Positions 1 through 11,718 of a stretch of DNA of 64,000 nucleotides are shown here, piece by piece. Origin of the DNA: Notospermus geniculatus (Eukaryota > Nemertea > Pilidiophora > Heteronemertea > Lineidae). The first letter of the stretch is position 1, and every line of letters starts with the position of its first letter. The position numbers and the translations under genes were made by a program. Below the pieces are notes generated by a model. It had not been told where the DNA came from. It did no database searches and saw only the letters and a list, made by a program, of their open reading frames with translations. Location of the stretch: positions 148,597-212,596 of the forward strand of contig NMRB01000870.1 in NCBI GenBank assembly GCA_002633025.1. The letters are read 5' to 3'.

Positions 1-228
1 CTTCATGTTTGAAATCTGCAGTAGCTCAATCAGTTGAGTTCCTCAAAGGCTCAAGGAGAGCTGCTCATACTCGTGAAGGAGAGCTGTTCACACTCGCGCC
101 TGAACTTCAAGGATGCCAAGGAGCGCGGTCAATTGAGCTCCTCGGCGCAATTTTGCGGCGCGCAGGGGGGCGAGCGTGATTGCGCCCGTCTTATGTGAAG
201 CACTGTAAACGGCATGATCGTAACTCAC

Positions 229-2459
229 CAGAGCAAAATACTCCATGATAATGAGGAATGGCATGGACTGGGTACACTGACCAAGAAGGCGTACAACATT
301 AGCATGGTCCAATTCTCTGTAATATAGAATCCAATTGTGTGTGTCAGGCAATACATCACAACCATAGCAACTGCTTGCAAGTGCACTGGGCAGAAGTGTT
401 TTTACAACTTGTGAGACAGATGTTCATTTCACATGATTCTATTTAGATGGAGTGTAATTTCATCCATGCATACAAGAAGCTACGTCTGCTACATAACCAT
501 ACTAAATGATCCTTTTCACTTCCCTCAAGAGACATTTCAATTTCAAACATTGATTATGATGGGAAAACTATCAATAGATCACACCTGTCTTGCTATCAGA
601 ATTTATCTTCAACATGCCATACTTTCCGTGTCCCAGACAGAATTGATTTTCCTGTGTACACTTCAAGAGTAACATACACAGACACAAGCCTACACCTTGT
701 AGGTATGAGATAAATGTAGTGAAATTGACCATTGGTCAACACGTTTTGGCACTAAATATTCTGTGAGATTTTATGGCAATCTGCAGTTACTAGAAAGTAC
801 ATTGTGTAATCACAAGAACCTAACCAGGCTCCCTTAGTGGCACACTGAACTTTTCAAAGGGGGCATCCAAAAGCAATTTCAGTTAGATAAAGAAGTTATA
901 CCTGTAGGATAAATTATCAAGCAGGAAGTCAACCTTGTCCTTTTCAGAGGCCTCCATATCAAGCATTTTCACCACAACTTTTGACTTTTTCAAACCCACA
1001 GTGATTTTCTGTGCTTCTCCCTGCAACACCTAAAATAGAATCATCAATGCATAATAGTTGAAGTAATGTGATCAACTGCACAAGTTTTCTCTTCATTATG
1101 AACATTGAATCAGCTGTGTGTGAAATACGGCATATTTTGCTCCCTAGAGACAAAATGGGGCAATGGAAGCTTGTGCACTGTTGGTACATGTACATACTAG
1201 TACAACAGACCCTCAGAGAAAACATGTACCATGTGAGCCCAATTCTATGACATTCACAGAAATGTGACATTATGTACTCCTGCAAGGATATCGAACCACA
1301 AAATAACTCCTGATTGACAAGTTTATTGGCAACTTAACAGCCTTAACAGTAGCATAGCATAGTTATGGCTACAATATTTATCTGGCACCTTACCTTCCCA
1401 AACCATCCGCTTCCAATCTTCTTCACAAACTGTAGTTGATCTCGGGAAAATTCATAATTGAAGGACTCTGTAAAGTGGAAATTCAAAAAGTTTTTATGTT
1501 TTTACGAAAATTCAAGCAATCTTATTTGAATGAAATACTCAAGAGCCTTTGCAATTTTGGGGATTAAACAGGGAAAAGGCAACTGCAGGCATTGTCTTTT
1601 AAGGTGAGCGAAAATGTGCAAGGGCTTCGCAAACAATAGAATTTGTATTGTTTGCGAGGCACATGCACATTTTAGCTCGCCTTAAAAGACAAGGCCTGCA
1701 ATTGATATTGTAACCAGGAAAACACGAATGATTTCTTTATAGGCCTAGAGAATTTTGTCAGGCAGTAAACAACATATCTTTGTAAAGCTGTGACCTGGTT
1801 TCTTTGTGGTGAAAGAGTTGCAACTAATAGTGTGAATGGGCTTTATACTCTATATTTAGGCACTGGGCTTTATACTCTATATTTAGGCACTGGCGTGACC
1901 TCGTGAGCAAAACAAGAGTTGGAAAGGAAATACCAGAAACATAATTTTCACATTTTGCACAACCTAAATGTTCAGGTCATCTCTTCACAATGCTTACCTA
2001 GAAGTGCCTCGGTCCCAAGCCTCTCCTTATTCAAGGGGACAATTCTTGGCCTGAGAGTTGCCACATCAGTAGGGAGCAATGTGGATGGGTGGGGGAGGGG
2101 GTCAAACTTAATCGACTCATCTGATGTTTGCCTGTGTGCGCTACGAGGATCGAAGACATTAAAATCACTCTGGCCGTGTGAATCATCAGTTCCTGATACA
2201 CTTTGGTTGTCACTAAATTCCTGAAAAGAAGTACATTTGATTTGTTTGAACTAAAGCAAAGGAAGAGTTGTAGGAAAGTAAAGTTGCCGTCAAAGGTGTA
2301 AGTCAAAGGATGCAAATCGTGACAACAAACCTTAAATCCAAAGTTCTTTCCGAAGCAGCAGGCGCAGGCCACTAGGGAGACGACAACTCCCAGAAGAGCT
2401 CCTGCACTCAGCAAGATCACCTCAAACTCGGAGAATTCAACAGCTTCCAACATGGTCAT
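229..2459 (-). CDS. LMTK: Lemur tail kinase (LMTK/AATK family), 5' part of gene, partial
   Basis: Five coding exons, 5' to 3': 2459-2331, 2220-1998, 1467-1394, 1029-902, 316-229; all join in phase with GT-AG sites, and the gene continues off the left edge. Exon 1 has an ATG and one membrane segment (about residues 14-35, no separate cleavable signal) ending GKNFGFK; exon 2 continues EFSDN, reproducing the FKEF juxtamembrane motif of LMTKs. The kinase domain then starts: GSGWFGKV glycine loop, VVVKML with the ATP-binding lysine, and a hinge region reading MPFLIIMEYFAL. Catalytic and activation loops and the long LMTK tail lie outside the window. Vertebrate LMTK1-3 are membrane-anchored kinases of endosomes and neurites, acting in membrane trafficking and neurite growth; a single copy is expected before vertebrate duplications. 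The ATG at 2459 follows a short upstream ATG-TGA at 2464. A plain receptor tyrosine kinase is less likely, since no ectodomain is encoded. Confidence 0.85.
1585..1699. repeat. Foldback MITE in LMTK intron
   Basis: Imperfect inverted repeat with arms of about 36 bp; the left arm begins GCAGGCATTGTCTTTTAAGG and the right arm is its near-complement ending AAGACAAGGCCTGC. It folds into one long hairpin and has no coding capacity. Superfamily not assignable. Confidence 0.7.
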
Positions 2460-2529
2460 CACATTTCAAACTGCAAAAGAAGAAAGATATCCAAATTTAG
2501 CACAAAAAACGACACACAAAATGATAGTA

Positions 2530-2712
2530 CAAGTAAAGTTGTCTCTCAATTCACAAATTTTCGATCCCAACTGGGGTCTTCCTCAGGCACTTTCTTGAGG
2601 TTGTAGAGATCCCAGAAGAAGTGATTCACTTCTGAGATCTCTAATAGAAAGTGCCTAAGGAAGACCCCAGTTGGAGTCAAAAATTTGCAAAATTCGAAGA
2701 CGACTTTACTTG
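2530..2712. repeat. Inverted-repeat MITE upstream of LMTK start, copy 1
   Basis: Outer ends CAAGTAAAGTTGTCT and its complement near 2697-2711; inner arms carry GGGGTCTTCCTCAGGCACTT and its complement. A related copy starts near 63815 at the right edge of the window. Confidence 0.7.
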
Positions 2713-2761
2713 TAGGCTACTAACTAACTAGCCAAAAAAGAAAGATTAACTTAGGCGTAAT

Positions 2762-2938
2762 CCAGGTGTGGATTCAAGGGGGGCACACCCGGCCCGTGCC
2801 CCCTCTATTTTGTGGAAAATCTTTAAAACTGACCAGGAAATTTCAAAACTTTGAAAGGATGTTAAAATTTGACCGAGGTTTTCCACGATTGCGCTAGCTG
2901 TGCCCCCTCTTTCCCATGATTCTGGATCCGCCCCTGGC
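2762..2938. repeat. CAGGGGCGGATCCA-family MITE, copy 1
   Basis: Right end GGATCCGCCCCTGG, left end CCAGGTGTGGATTC, with internal GTGCCCCCTC and TTTGAAA blocks. Three further copies lie at 18517-18685, 18975-19141 and 23965-24138. Two of these show an apparent 5-bp target duplication, which would suit a hAT-like non-autonomous element. Confidence 0.75.
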
Positions 2939-3978
2939 CCTGTAGTGTAGGCCTAATCCTTCATTCATATAAAATCATGGAATCTGTGGTTACAATAATA
3001 TACATCAGTCAGTCACTGAGATCCACTAGTAGTGCGATAGAATAAAGATGCTCTCTCATGGATGCATTATGCACACCACCATGACCAGTGGCACGAATAG
3101 GCCATGGAGAGGCTAAGTGTCATGTGATCTGCAATGGGGTATGGTAATGTAGGCCAACTGCATGTATGTACTGCATAGCCTAGTATGTACAGCCTACCAC
3201 ATACATGACAATGTACCAGGCCTGTGTGTACTGTGTGTGTAATTTTTTAGTCCCATTTAGCCACAAATATCTTGGTATCAACAAATCGACAACATGGCAA
3301 GAGGAGCTGTCATCAGAAAAGGGATCTTCTTATTGCGTTCCTCCTTTACCATTTTATTCTATTGCCATTTAAACCGAATCAAACGCCAAAAAACGGGAAA
3401 AGGAAATGTAGCCAACTTTAGGGGGCGTGTCCCTTTTAGTTTCACACATTGTCAAATGGCGGCGCCACTGTTTAATTGGTTGTTTCCGTCGCTTTTGGTC
3501 AATCAGAAGTGTGATTCCGGCTCATCCTCCAACAAAATAGGGGGTGGTCAAAACCACAGGGACTAAATTGACACTGATGGCCTGTGATGTTGTCGGTAAT
3601 TTGGTGGCCCCCACGGACACGCTCGAAAAATAAGCTAAGCAATCCAGGCAAGCGACGTGGGTACTTCCATGGGTGGGTGGGAAGGGGCACTAATCAAATC
3701 ACTACCTGCAAAATGGATCCCACATCTACCTCGACCCACACGACACAAGCGTTGAAAAACCCTTGTACCTTTCAGACCTGTCACGAACCGAAGACCCACC
3801 AGGTCGGGTCAGAAAATGGAGCGGGAATTCCCAGCTGGTTTTAGCCTAATATGGTCTTGTAAACTCGTATCCAGGTATCGACTGGAAATAGGCTTCGCTG
3901 TAGAGCAAAGCACTGACGTAAATTCGGTCGGCGGGCGCGCCCATGAACGAGGTTGAATATCGTCTAATCAGTCGAGTT
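2939..3978. other. LMTK-ELOVL divergent intergenic region
   Basis: No coding exon recognised. A TGTGTGTACTG-rich stretch lies near 3170-3240, and the DNA becomes CG-richer towards the ELOVL promoter. It probably holds the LMTK promoter and any non-coding first exon; no TATA-like box could be assigned on the minus strand. Confidence 0.4.
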
Positions 3979-4064
3979 ATTTGACCAATCAGAATTCCGT
4001 TGACATGGTGCCAGGTTCACGCTTACCGGCGACTGCATGAATTAGATAGTGGCTGGGATATAAG
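3979..4064 (+). promoter_or_regulatory. Putative core promoter of the ELOVL6-like gene
   Basis: A CCAAT box (3985-3989, in TTGACCAATCAG) and a TATA-like ATATAAG (4058-4064) lie upstream of the first ATG at 4158. The spacing suits transcription start near 4090 with a short 5' UTR. No further control site could be assigned. Confidence 0.5.
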
Positions 4065-4157
4065 CCTGTGAGCCGCGCCGTCTTGCCTGTTCTTACGGAC
4101 CTCCCGTCTTTCTCAATTGTCGAGTTCTCTCCAGCTGTAAGGACCCGTCTAATCGAT

Positions 4158-5006
4158 ATGGCTTCAACCGGCGCTCACATTGATTCCATGATTACTGGAG
4201 TCAATAGAACGGTATCAGTGGTGTTCGATTTTGAGAAAAAATGGACTGAAAGGGAGCCGTCCTTCATGGACTGGATGCTAAAAAATTGGACCATGTGCTT
4301 CATCTATTCTCTGGTCTATGTGGTTATAGTCTTCGGTGGACGGGTTTACATGAAGAACCGTCCTCGATTTGAGCTAAGGCCTGCTCTAACTGCCTGGAGT
4401 TCTATACTTGGGGTGTTTTCTATAATGGGGGCCCTTAGGACCTGGCCTGAGCTGTTATATAATATCTATGAACATGGACTCCAGCATTCCGTTTGTGTAC
4501 CCAGCTATTTCTTCGACCGAGTGACAGCGTTCTGGTCCTTTATGTTCACCGTATCCAAGGTTTATGAACTCGGAGACACCATGTTCATTGTCCTTAGGAA
4601 ACAACAGCTCATTTTCCTGCACTGGTACCATCACATCACTGTGCTAATCTACGCCTGGTACAGTTACACGGAACGCACCGCCCCGGGGAGGTGGTTCATG
4701 GTGATGAATTACACGGTCCACTCCTTCATGTATACGTATTACGCCCTCCGTGCCATGAAGGTCCGAGTCCCAAAGTTTGTCAACATTATGATCACTGCGA
4801 TGCAACTAACCCAGATGATCATTGGTTGCACCCTAAATGTATGGATTTACCAGATCAAGAAAAGAGGCGAGCCATGCCACCAGAGCTTCGAGAATTTGCA
4901 ATATTCATTTGTAATGTATATGACTTACTTTGGACTTTTTGCTCATTTCTTCTACACGACGTACATGGTGAAGAAAGACCAGTCCGATTCCAAGAAGTCC
5001 TCTTGA
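4158..5006 (+). CDS. ELOVL6: ELOVL6-type very-long-chain fatty acid elongase, single exon
   Basis: Uninterrupted 282-codon frame. ELOVL condensing enzymes join malonyl-CoA to fatty acyl-CoA in the ER membrane; ELOVL6 members extend C12-C16 saturated and monounsaturated chains. Visible hallmarks are the histidine box HWYHHITVLIYAW, the preceding ELGDTMFIVLRKQQLIFL, then MNYTVHSFMYTYYALRA, about seven hydrophobic segments, and a C-terminal KKSS that fits an ER-retrieval KKXX signal. The N-terminal FEKKWTE and LRTWPELLY regions follow ELOVL6 rather than ELOVL1/4/7. Length is close to human ELOVL6 (265). The start is the first ATG in frame; the frame is open upstream only to 4050 and overlaps the TATA box. 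Vertebrate ELOVL6 has introns and this copy has none, yet it keeps an own promoter and full length, so it looks functional. Confidence 0.93.
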   Translation: MASTGAHIDSMITGVNRTVSVVFDFEKKWTEREPSFMDWMLKNWTMCFIYSLVYVVIVFGGRVYMKNRPRFELRPALTAWSSILGVFSIMGALRTWPELLYNIYEHGLQHSVCVPSYFFDRVTAFWSFMFTVSKVYELGDTMFIVLRKQQLIFLHWYHHITVLIYAWYSYTERTAPGRWFMVMNYTVHSFMYTYYALRAMKVRVPKFVNIMITAMQLTQMIIGCTLNVWIYQIKKRGEPCHQSFENLQYSFVMYMTYFGLFAHFFYTTYMVKKDQSDSKKSS

Positions 5007-6370
5007 GAATGTGAGGGATTAGGACATTTCATGATATTTCAACGAATGTTCACCCTAACTAGAGCAGAACTTTATGTGTACCCGGTATTATCACGAGTGT
5101 GATATAGAGAATTCTTGGCTCTACATGTATGTCATGTATATTTGTGCTTTCACTTGTAGGCCTAGTGATTATGTCATTCTACGTCATTCCACAATGTTAT
5201 GTAGTCCTACATATTGACTGCCAGTGATCGATTGTTCCAAGCTGTTATCTCTTTCCAGACTTTTAAACTTTATGATTTAAGTCCAAAAGGGACAATGCAT
5301 GCCATTTTCGGTGCATTGTCCAAGGCAAGTTTGCTCAGTGGCACCTTGTCTTGTGAAACTGCCACTGATTGCAGAATATAAATTATTGGTATGAACTTTT
5401 CATATTTGGTAAAGCGTACCTCATCAACAACAAATGAAAATGAAAATGAAACCACTTGACAATGTGACTGTCAATGATGGCCAACATGTTGTGCATGTAA
5501 TTCCATTGGCTCAGTCGCTGTCCTCAATAGTTGAATTGCCTACATGTTATGTAGATATTCGAATACATACTTTCTCTGTCAATACCTCCCTGTCAGTATG
5601 CCCTATTGAAAATACTTATCTCTAGCACTTAAGTATTGTATATTTTGAGTTTTTTTAAAATATGGTTTTGAACAGTACTTAAAAATCTTCTATACTTCAT
5701 TGGGTGAATTTTTTTCTTATTACATGTAAGTTGTTTCCAGTCTGGTTGTGTCCATTTCACTATACTGTACAATAGAAAAAAATGATTTTTAGTACCTTTT
5801 TGAGTTGAGTGAGCAGTCTTGCCAATGGACTTTGATATTGGGTGATGTCTGTATTGATTTTGTCTGCAAATTTTTCATCTATTGATTCGTAGAAGTTGTC
5901 ATAGTCAGTGGCCGATACCATTGTTTGGTTGGTACATGGGTACTCAGTAGGGTGAATCCATGAGGACTTGGGGAAAGTACCTTGTCACGTCTGCTTAGAA
6001 AATTCATGGTTTATATATATGTCTTTGACAAAGTCTTCTGACATTTCCAATTTAAAAATCTCAGTTTTCCAACACTGTATTATTTATTCAATCAGATCAA
6101 AGTTAGATTGATAGTTACAAATTCTTTACAGTATTTCATAAAATCAAATAAATGAAGCATTGAAATGGTTTACAATGGATACAAGTATCAAAAAGAATAT
6201 TTTCCATGTAAATTAGAATGGTTGTGAGTTGTGTGCTGAATCTTGATTCAGGGTTCAGCATTTAGGTCGTTGAAATTATTATTTATTGCCCTCAGACATC
6301 AAACATGAATGTTTGGTTTGTTTGCTGTTACTAAGATTGCCCACAATAAAATTTGTTTGATTGTTTAAAA
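5007..6370 (+). other. Probable 3' UTR of ELOVL6-like gene with AATAAA signals
   Basis: AT-rich non-coding DNA follows the TGA at 5004-5006. AATAAA hexamers occur at 6147-6152 and 6345-6350, so a 3' UTR of about 1.1-1.4 kb is plausible. A small hairpin (GGGACAATGCATGCC with its loop) lies at 5288-5327. No exon recognised. Confidence 0.45.
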
Positions 6371-6825
6371 TTAAATGGGCACCTTGTTAACTGCAAGGCA
6401 TTTGAATATCGAGTACCCATACCGGTAATTTTTTGTGTTCTTTATGAAAGTTTCAAAACTACTTCTGATTCAATGGTTCAATTGCATTTGCATATTTCAT
6501 AGTATATTTTGTTTAATTTCATTTATATGTGTGTATATTTGATATAATTTAATTTGCATAGTATTACTGGTACCGGTACATGTACATTATGGTTAATTAT
6601 GGTTAATGTTTTTCACTGAGTGAATTTTGTCCAATAACGATTTTGGGAACGGCTATTGGATTGGTGTAGTGGAAACATTGGCGCCTTTTACTAATTTGAG
6701 GTTCTGGCGTTGTCTCCAGTTGGACTCATTCTTCATCAAATAGAGAGGGCGCCACTCTATGTCAGCACAGGGTTTTATGGGTACTCCAGTTTCCTCCTGC
6801 GTTGCATTGATGTCTATACAGCTAG

Positions 6826-7017
6826 TACCGTATTTATTGGCGTACAAGGCGCGACTTTTTGACCCCAGAAGGGCCTCAAAAACGGAGGTGCGCGTTATAA
6901 GCAGGTGCGTTTTATTTGTGGATCAGGGTGGAAAAAAGAAACGTTATGGATTCGGTAAGTGGTTCCAGGGGGTGCGGCTTATAACCCAGTGCGTTTTGTA
7001 CGCCAATAAATACGGTA
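6826..7017. repeat. MITE with ACCGTATTTATTGGCGTAC termini
   Basis: Terminal inverted repeats of about 20 bp: TACCGTATTTATTGGCGTAC and its complement ending AATAAATACGGTA, with internal GCGCGTTATAAGC-type and GCGGCTTATAACC-type inverted blocks. About 190 bp, non-coding. Confidence 0.75.
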
Positions 7018-7029
7018 ATGCCACAGTTG

Positions 7030-7106
7030 GAAGTAGACTGGTTCCTTATCCTTGAGCCGTTCTGCTAATTGCGGAGCGTTTCAAGGGCAGGGAACCAGTC
7101 TAAATT
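7030..7106. repeat. Short inverted repeat
   Basis: TAGACTGGTTCCTTATCCTT pairs imperfectly with AAGGGCAGGGAACCAGTCTA about 60 bp away. Probably a small MITE or a solo remnant directly beside the preceding element. Confidence 0.55.
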
Positions 7107-7735
7107 GGCAGGCGTTATATGAGATCAGGAAATAACCAAGAATTTCATTTTCTAATGTACATGGAGGGTACACATCATCAGAAATACAATGCATAACATA
7201 TTTTATATAAGTGTATTTTTGCTGATGTCGTGCCGATGAGCATAATTGTCTGGGAAAGGGTTAATATGATGAAATGTGGTGGAAAAGAGCAGTGCATCTC
7301 TGTTACGTGGTGTACAAGTACCCACGAGCATAATTTACTCTCGGGGATAGGGTTAACATGAAATAAATAACCGTCTGCCCTTCTAGTCATTTAGTCAATA
7401 ATCCCCAACAAAGTACTGGCGGGTTGTCATGAATAGTAAAAACCGCTGTGTTCCATGAGGAATACAGACTCGCTCTGTCTGCATGAATTAATTCTACACC
7501 ATTTTGTTCTGGGCATTTCTTCCTTTCACTGGGATGGGAATTTGATCAGAAATGTGTCTCTCCTCCTGGTTATCATCACATCAGGATTTCGAGGGCCCTC
7601 AGGCGATTTTTGAACCTGTTTTCCTCTCACTTGCAAGACCAATTTTCTGTAACAGTCATAATTTTTACTGGCTGAAAATTTTTCTGGGAGTAGGTTTGAG
7701 AGTGTGTCCCATGCTCCTGTGCCCCTGTTGGCCAA

Positions 7736-7990
7736 CACTCTTAGCCAAAAAGGTTCTTTAGGGTTCTTTGTGCCTCACCAGAGGAACCAAAAAAAGTTCT
7801 ATACAGAATCTTCTGTTGAGAACCCAAAAGGGTTCCATATACCGGTAGAACCTTTTTGTGACCAAATAACCCATAAAGGTTCCAGATAGAACCCTTTTCT
7901 AAGGGAAAGGTTCTATCTGGAACCTCTAGGGGTTCTTAAATGAGAGGGTTCTCCCGGTGTGGCACCAAAGAACCTTTTCGGCTGAGAGTG
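7736..7990. repeat. MITE rich in AGAACC/GGTTCT motifs
   Basis: Terminal inverted repeats CACTCTTAGCCAAAAAGGTT and the complement AACCTTTTCGGCTGAGAGTG. The interior has more than ten alternating GGTTCT and AGAACC hexamers in both orientations, giving many overlapping hairpins. Confidence 0.75.
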
Positions 7991-8161
7991 AATATTCCCT
8001 CATTCGACATGCTCGATTTCCGAGGAGAAACCCTGATCAGTCAGAATCAGCAGCCGATAATTATCGTCATTGTGTAAAAACTGCATGGCTGACTGTAATG
8101 TCCATTTAACAGCTGTGAACACCCATATGAAAGAGGAGTTATTGAGAGTAATGTTGCTCAG

Positions 8162-8301
8162 GGGCCGGTTGCACAAAACTCATGTTAGCACTAACATGGT
8201 GTTAGCGCTAACTTTTATGTTAGGTGACGTCAAAATCCATTGTCATTTTACGTCATTTAACATGATGTTAGCGCTAACATGAGTTTTGTGCAACCCAGCC
8301 C
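8162..8301. repeat. MITE with GGTTGCACAAAACTCATG termini
   Basis: Terminal inverted repeats of about 28 bp: GCCGGTTGCACAAAACTCAT and its complement ATGAGTTTTGTGCAACCCAG, with GTTAGCGCTAAC palindromes just inside. Non-coding, 140 bp. Confidence 0.75.
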
Positions 8302-8871
8302 TGGACTAAAACGTGATATTTTGTAGTCATCACCGTACATTCCACCACTGTAAATTATTTGGGATTTTAGTCAGTTTAGCAAGCTGCCACTATATAGTCC
8401 CTTTAACATCTTGGAGCACATTGGTCGAATGAACTGTGGCTTCCATTGTAAAGTGTCTTGTACAGTCTTCTACATTATTCAAGTGTGTTGCAATTTCCCT
8501 GTACGCTGTGGTTATGGTATCGAATGTACAGTAGGCTACATCTCTGAGGACAGACGGATTCCAATCAATACTGTGGCCCAACGAAAGAGAGGCTATTAGC
8601 TAGACATGTCTGTAGAAATACCCTGAGTCATGTCAAATTCCCCAGAGTAGTATATTGTAGTCTACATCAATGGTTCATCACCCCAGCCTCTTTTTAATGT
8701 GACAGTGCTTCCGCCATAGGGGGGCAAGGGGCATGAGCCCCCCTTTCATGATCTAAAGGGGGGCTTGCCCCCTCCTTATTATTGCAGAGTGCAGTGTCTT
8801 TAAATTGCCCTTATTTTCATTCAAGAGATACAACACTCGAACAAAGATCTGTACACTTCCGATTTCTCAAA

Positions 8872-8987
8872 CATGTTACACCAGATTAACATTGAAAACA
8901 TGCAACACTCAGAGATGTTACGCCAGAATTAACATTGAAAACGTGCAACACTCAGAGATATTACACCAGAATTAACACTGTGCCCCG
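8872..8987. repeat. Tandem repeat, about 2.5 copies of a 44-bp unit
   Basis: TTAACATTGAAAAC followed by GCAACACTCAGAGAT recurs twice, then a partial third ACACCAGAATTAACA. The rest of 8302-9294 shows nothing else beyond a small CCCCCTT/AAGGGGG inverted motif near 8717-8775. Confidence 0.65.
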
Positions 8988-9294
8988 CCCTAAATATTTT
9001 TTCTGGCGGCAACCCTGTGTATTATTCCAGTTATCTTAATAGTCACTGCAAAATAATGTGGAAAAGTCCAGAAGCGAAAACTTTGAACGTTAAACATTGA
9101 CTTTTTTGTATGAGGTTTAGTGTACCTTAGTTCATTTAACCATTCACTAGGATGTCTAATGTCATGAAATATTTGATACTTCAACTCTCTGATATTTCAG
9201 AGGAATTATGAGTACATGTACTAAGGATATTGCCCGGTTATGCTGTGTTATCTTTGCCATAGTACTGGTAATTTGAAAAGCTGTGCTATAGTTA

Positions 9295-9524
9295 TACTGT
9301 AAAGCAGGAAAATTTCGCGTGCAGGAAATTTTCGCGAATTTCGCGAGAGTGTATGAGTCGCGAAAATTTCCTGTCGCGAATATGAGTACACGCAAGTGAT
9401 AAATACGGTCCGTGAAGAAAAACTGAAAAAAATGGCAGACTCGCGAAAATATCCTGCCGTGAATATGTCTATAATTCTTGATTCACGAAAATTTCCAGCC
9501 GCGAAATTATCTTGGTTTACAGTA
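9295..9524. repeat. TACTGTAAAGCAGG MITE, copy 1
   Basis: Terminal repeats TACTGTAAAGCAGGAAAATT and the complement ending GGTTTACAGTA, interior packed with TTTCGCG and CGCGAAA words. A near-identical copy is at 36633-36864. TA termini suggest a Tc1/mariner-type element. Confidence 0.8.
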
Positions 9525-11298
9525 CTTGTATACCGGTAATCTGCGGTTATGAACTTACTTCCCTTTTTAGAGGGTTTCATTTTGTCCTTTTCTTCATCGA
9601 TCCTAGTCATGAGTCAAATAATGTGCTACCGTACCCGTATTTTATTTCACTAGATCAGAACATGTATGTACTTATTTTCGATGTGATGTGTTCCACTTTG
9701 TATGGGTCGATGAACATGGATTTTTAAAGAGCTTTCATTCATGTGTGAACATGTGCTAAACTTGCATGTATGAAAATTCAATGTTAGAATACGGTACTGA
9801 AGAGAAATTTTTTAAAATATACCCAGTATACAATGTGTAGATTAGGCAACGATTAGGATACGTTTCTATAAAATGTTGAGAACCTTAAATCAAAACTGCC
9901 ACTGACAAAATGTCAAAAGAATCAAAAATAGCTTTGGAATCCACCAGATTATAGGCGCCTGTTGTGTGGTAGTCCACAGGTGATCACTAGACCACATTAC
10001 TTGAAACCTTGTGTCATGAGAAACTTTCATAGTAATTCGAACTGTTGATTTCAAGTCAATATCTAAAGGCCCAGTTTAGTTGCACGTTAACTTGTTTCAT
10101 AATGGTTGTTCGTAAATGTATTGCTGATGAAGTGTGCTATTGTTACAAATGTACCAGTATACCGTCATAGTTATATCTTGGAGGAATTAGTATAATTCCT
10201 CCAAGGTTATATATATACAATGTATGTTTATTTCGTATATGCAATGAACTTGGTATTCAGTGATATTCAATCATCGAGAACTTCTGAGCACAAAAATTTT
10301 GATAGAAATCATGTACCGGGTATCCTAATGTAAAATTCAAAGATAAGTTCAGATTATAGGAGAGGCTTTTTCATAATAAGTTCAGATACCGGTGTGGGGG
10401 GTGGGCCTGCAGAAAATCCAGGCATCTTCCTTGATTAAGCCAAACTCGCTAGATTAATTCGGGCTTGCTTCAAATCCTCATGGGATGAACAAATTGCCAC
10501 AATGTCTGCAAAAACCTTCGATCTCGCAATGATGAGCTTAAATTTTAGATCGCTGTGTATGCCTGAGGTGTAAGATTTTCCTTTGAATTGGTCTAAGTAC
10601 ATCAGGAGGAATCATCATCGAATTCGATCGTATTTTATAAAACGGGTACAACTTTTTAAAAATTAAGATCCACAGCCTTGCGGGCTTCACTGCATAGACT
10701 CACGTACATGTCATCAGGCATATTCAGATTGGTCATGTCTAGCAGGAATTAAGACATTTTCATTGGTTAAAGATCTGTGATATTGCAACAATGATCTTGT
10801 TTGACTCCCGATTGTGTCCTACCGCTATCAGGGGTGGTCACAAGGAGTCACCTGGTGCATAATCATACCGCAGCGTGGATCTATCAGAATCCTAATAATA
10901 TTTTAAAGCAGTGCGGACATGAGAAATCCGAGGTTCATGATATACCGATAACACCTCATGGTACCGACTCTATCTTGCTTCAACACCAGAAAGGAAGACA
11001 GTAACCCGTATAAATGGATTATGCCTGTGCTGTATTATATACCGGTACTACAGGGTGTGTCAGAATGAACAGGGCAAGTCAAAAATCATTACCAATTCGA
11101 AGAAATTCTACTTCATTTCCTTTTCCCAGCATGATGATCTGGCAAATTTCAGCATAGAGATTGCCCTAGTTCTTTTATCCGATTGTCCAATATTTGAATA
11201 AAGGTCATTTTGGTATTCAACAAGTCAAGATAGAGTAGTGTTTCTTTGGTCATGCCTGTTTAAACTGTGTTTCACTTTAACATGAAATAGAATACATG
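9525..11298. other. Intergenic DNA without recognised features
   Basis: No exon, RNA gene or large inverted repeat found. There is one short palindrome, CTTGGAGGAATTAGTATAAT with AATTCCTCCAAG, at 10180-10205; its inner sequence recurs near 51802. Confidence 0.4.
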
Positions 11299-11717
11299 TA
11301 TCGGGTGTCCCAAAAAAAGTGAACCGCTTTTTGACAAGTATTTTCTCAGCGATAGATAAACCGAATTCATTGGAATTTTTCACAGAGTAACCTCAGGATA
11401 TCATCAACAAGTCTGCAAAATATCTAAGAGATCAGTGACACATTGCGCAAGTATTGTCAAATTCAAAACAGCATGTCAAAAAATCCAATATCAGGGCTAA
11501 TGCAATGTGACCTTCATCATGTTCACGCAGGTGTTGACATGCTGTTTTGAATTTGACAATACTCGCATAATTTGCGAGCGATTTCCTAGATATTTTGCAG
11601 ACTTGCTAATGATACCCTAAGGTTACTCTGCGAAAAATTCCAATTAATTCGGTTCATCTGTCGCTGAGAAAATACTTGTCAAAAAAAGCGGTTCACTTTT
11701 TTTGGGACACCCGATAT
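11299..11717. repeat. Large foldback element with mariner-like ends
   Basis: Nearly the whole 419 bp is one imperfect hairpin with arms close to 200 bp. Ends read TATCGGGTGTCCCAAAAAAA and its complement TTTTTTTGGGACACCCGATA; the GGTGTCCCAAAA-type end and flanking TA recall irritans-type mariners. No transposase frame. Confidence 0.8.
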
Positions 11718-11718
11718 A

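Noticed and set aside
4691-5014. 107-codon plus-strand frame inside ELOVL6
   Set aside because: Out-of-frame shadow of the elongase coding sequence.
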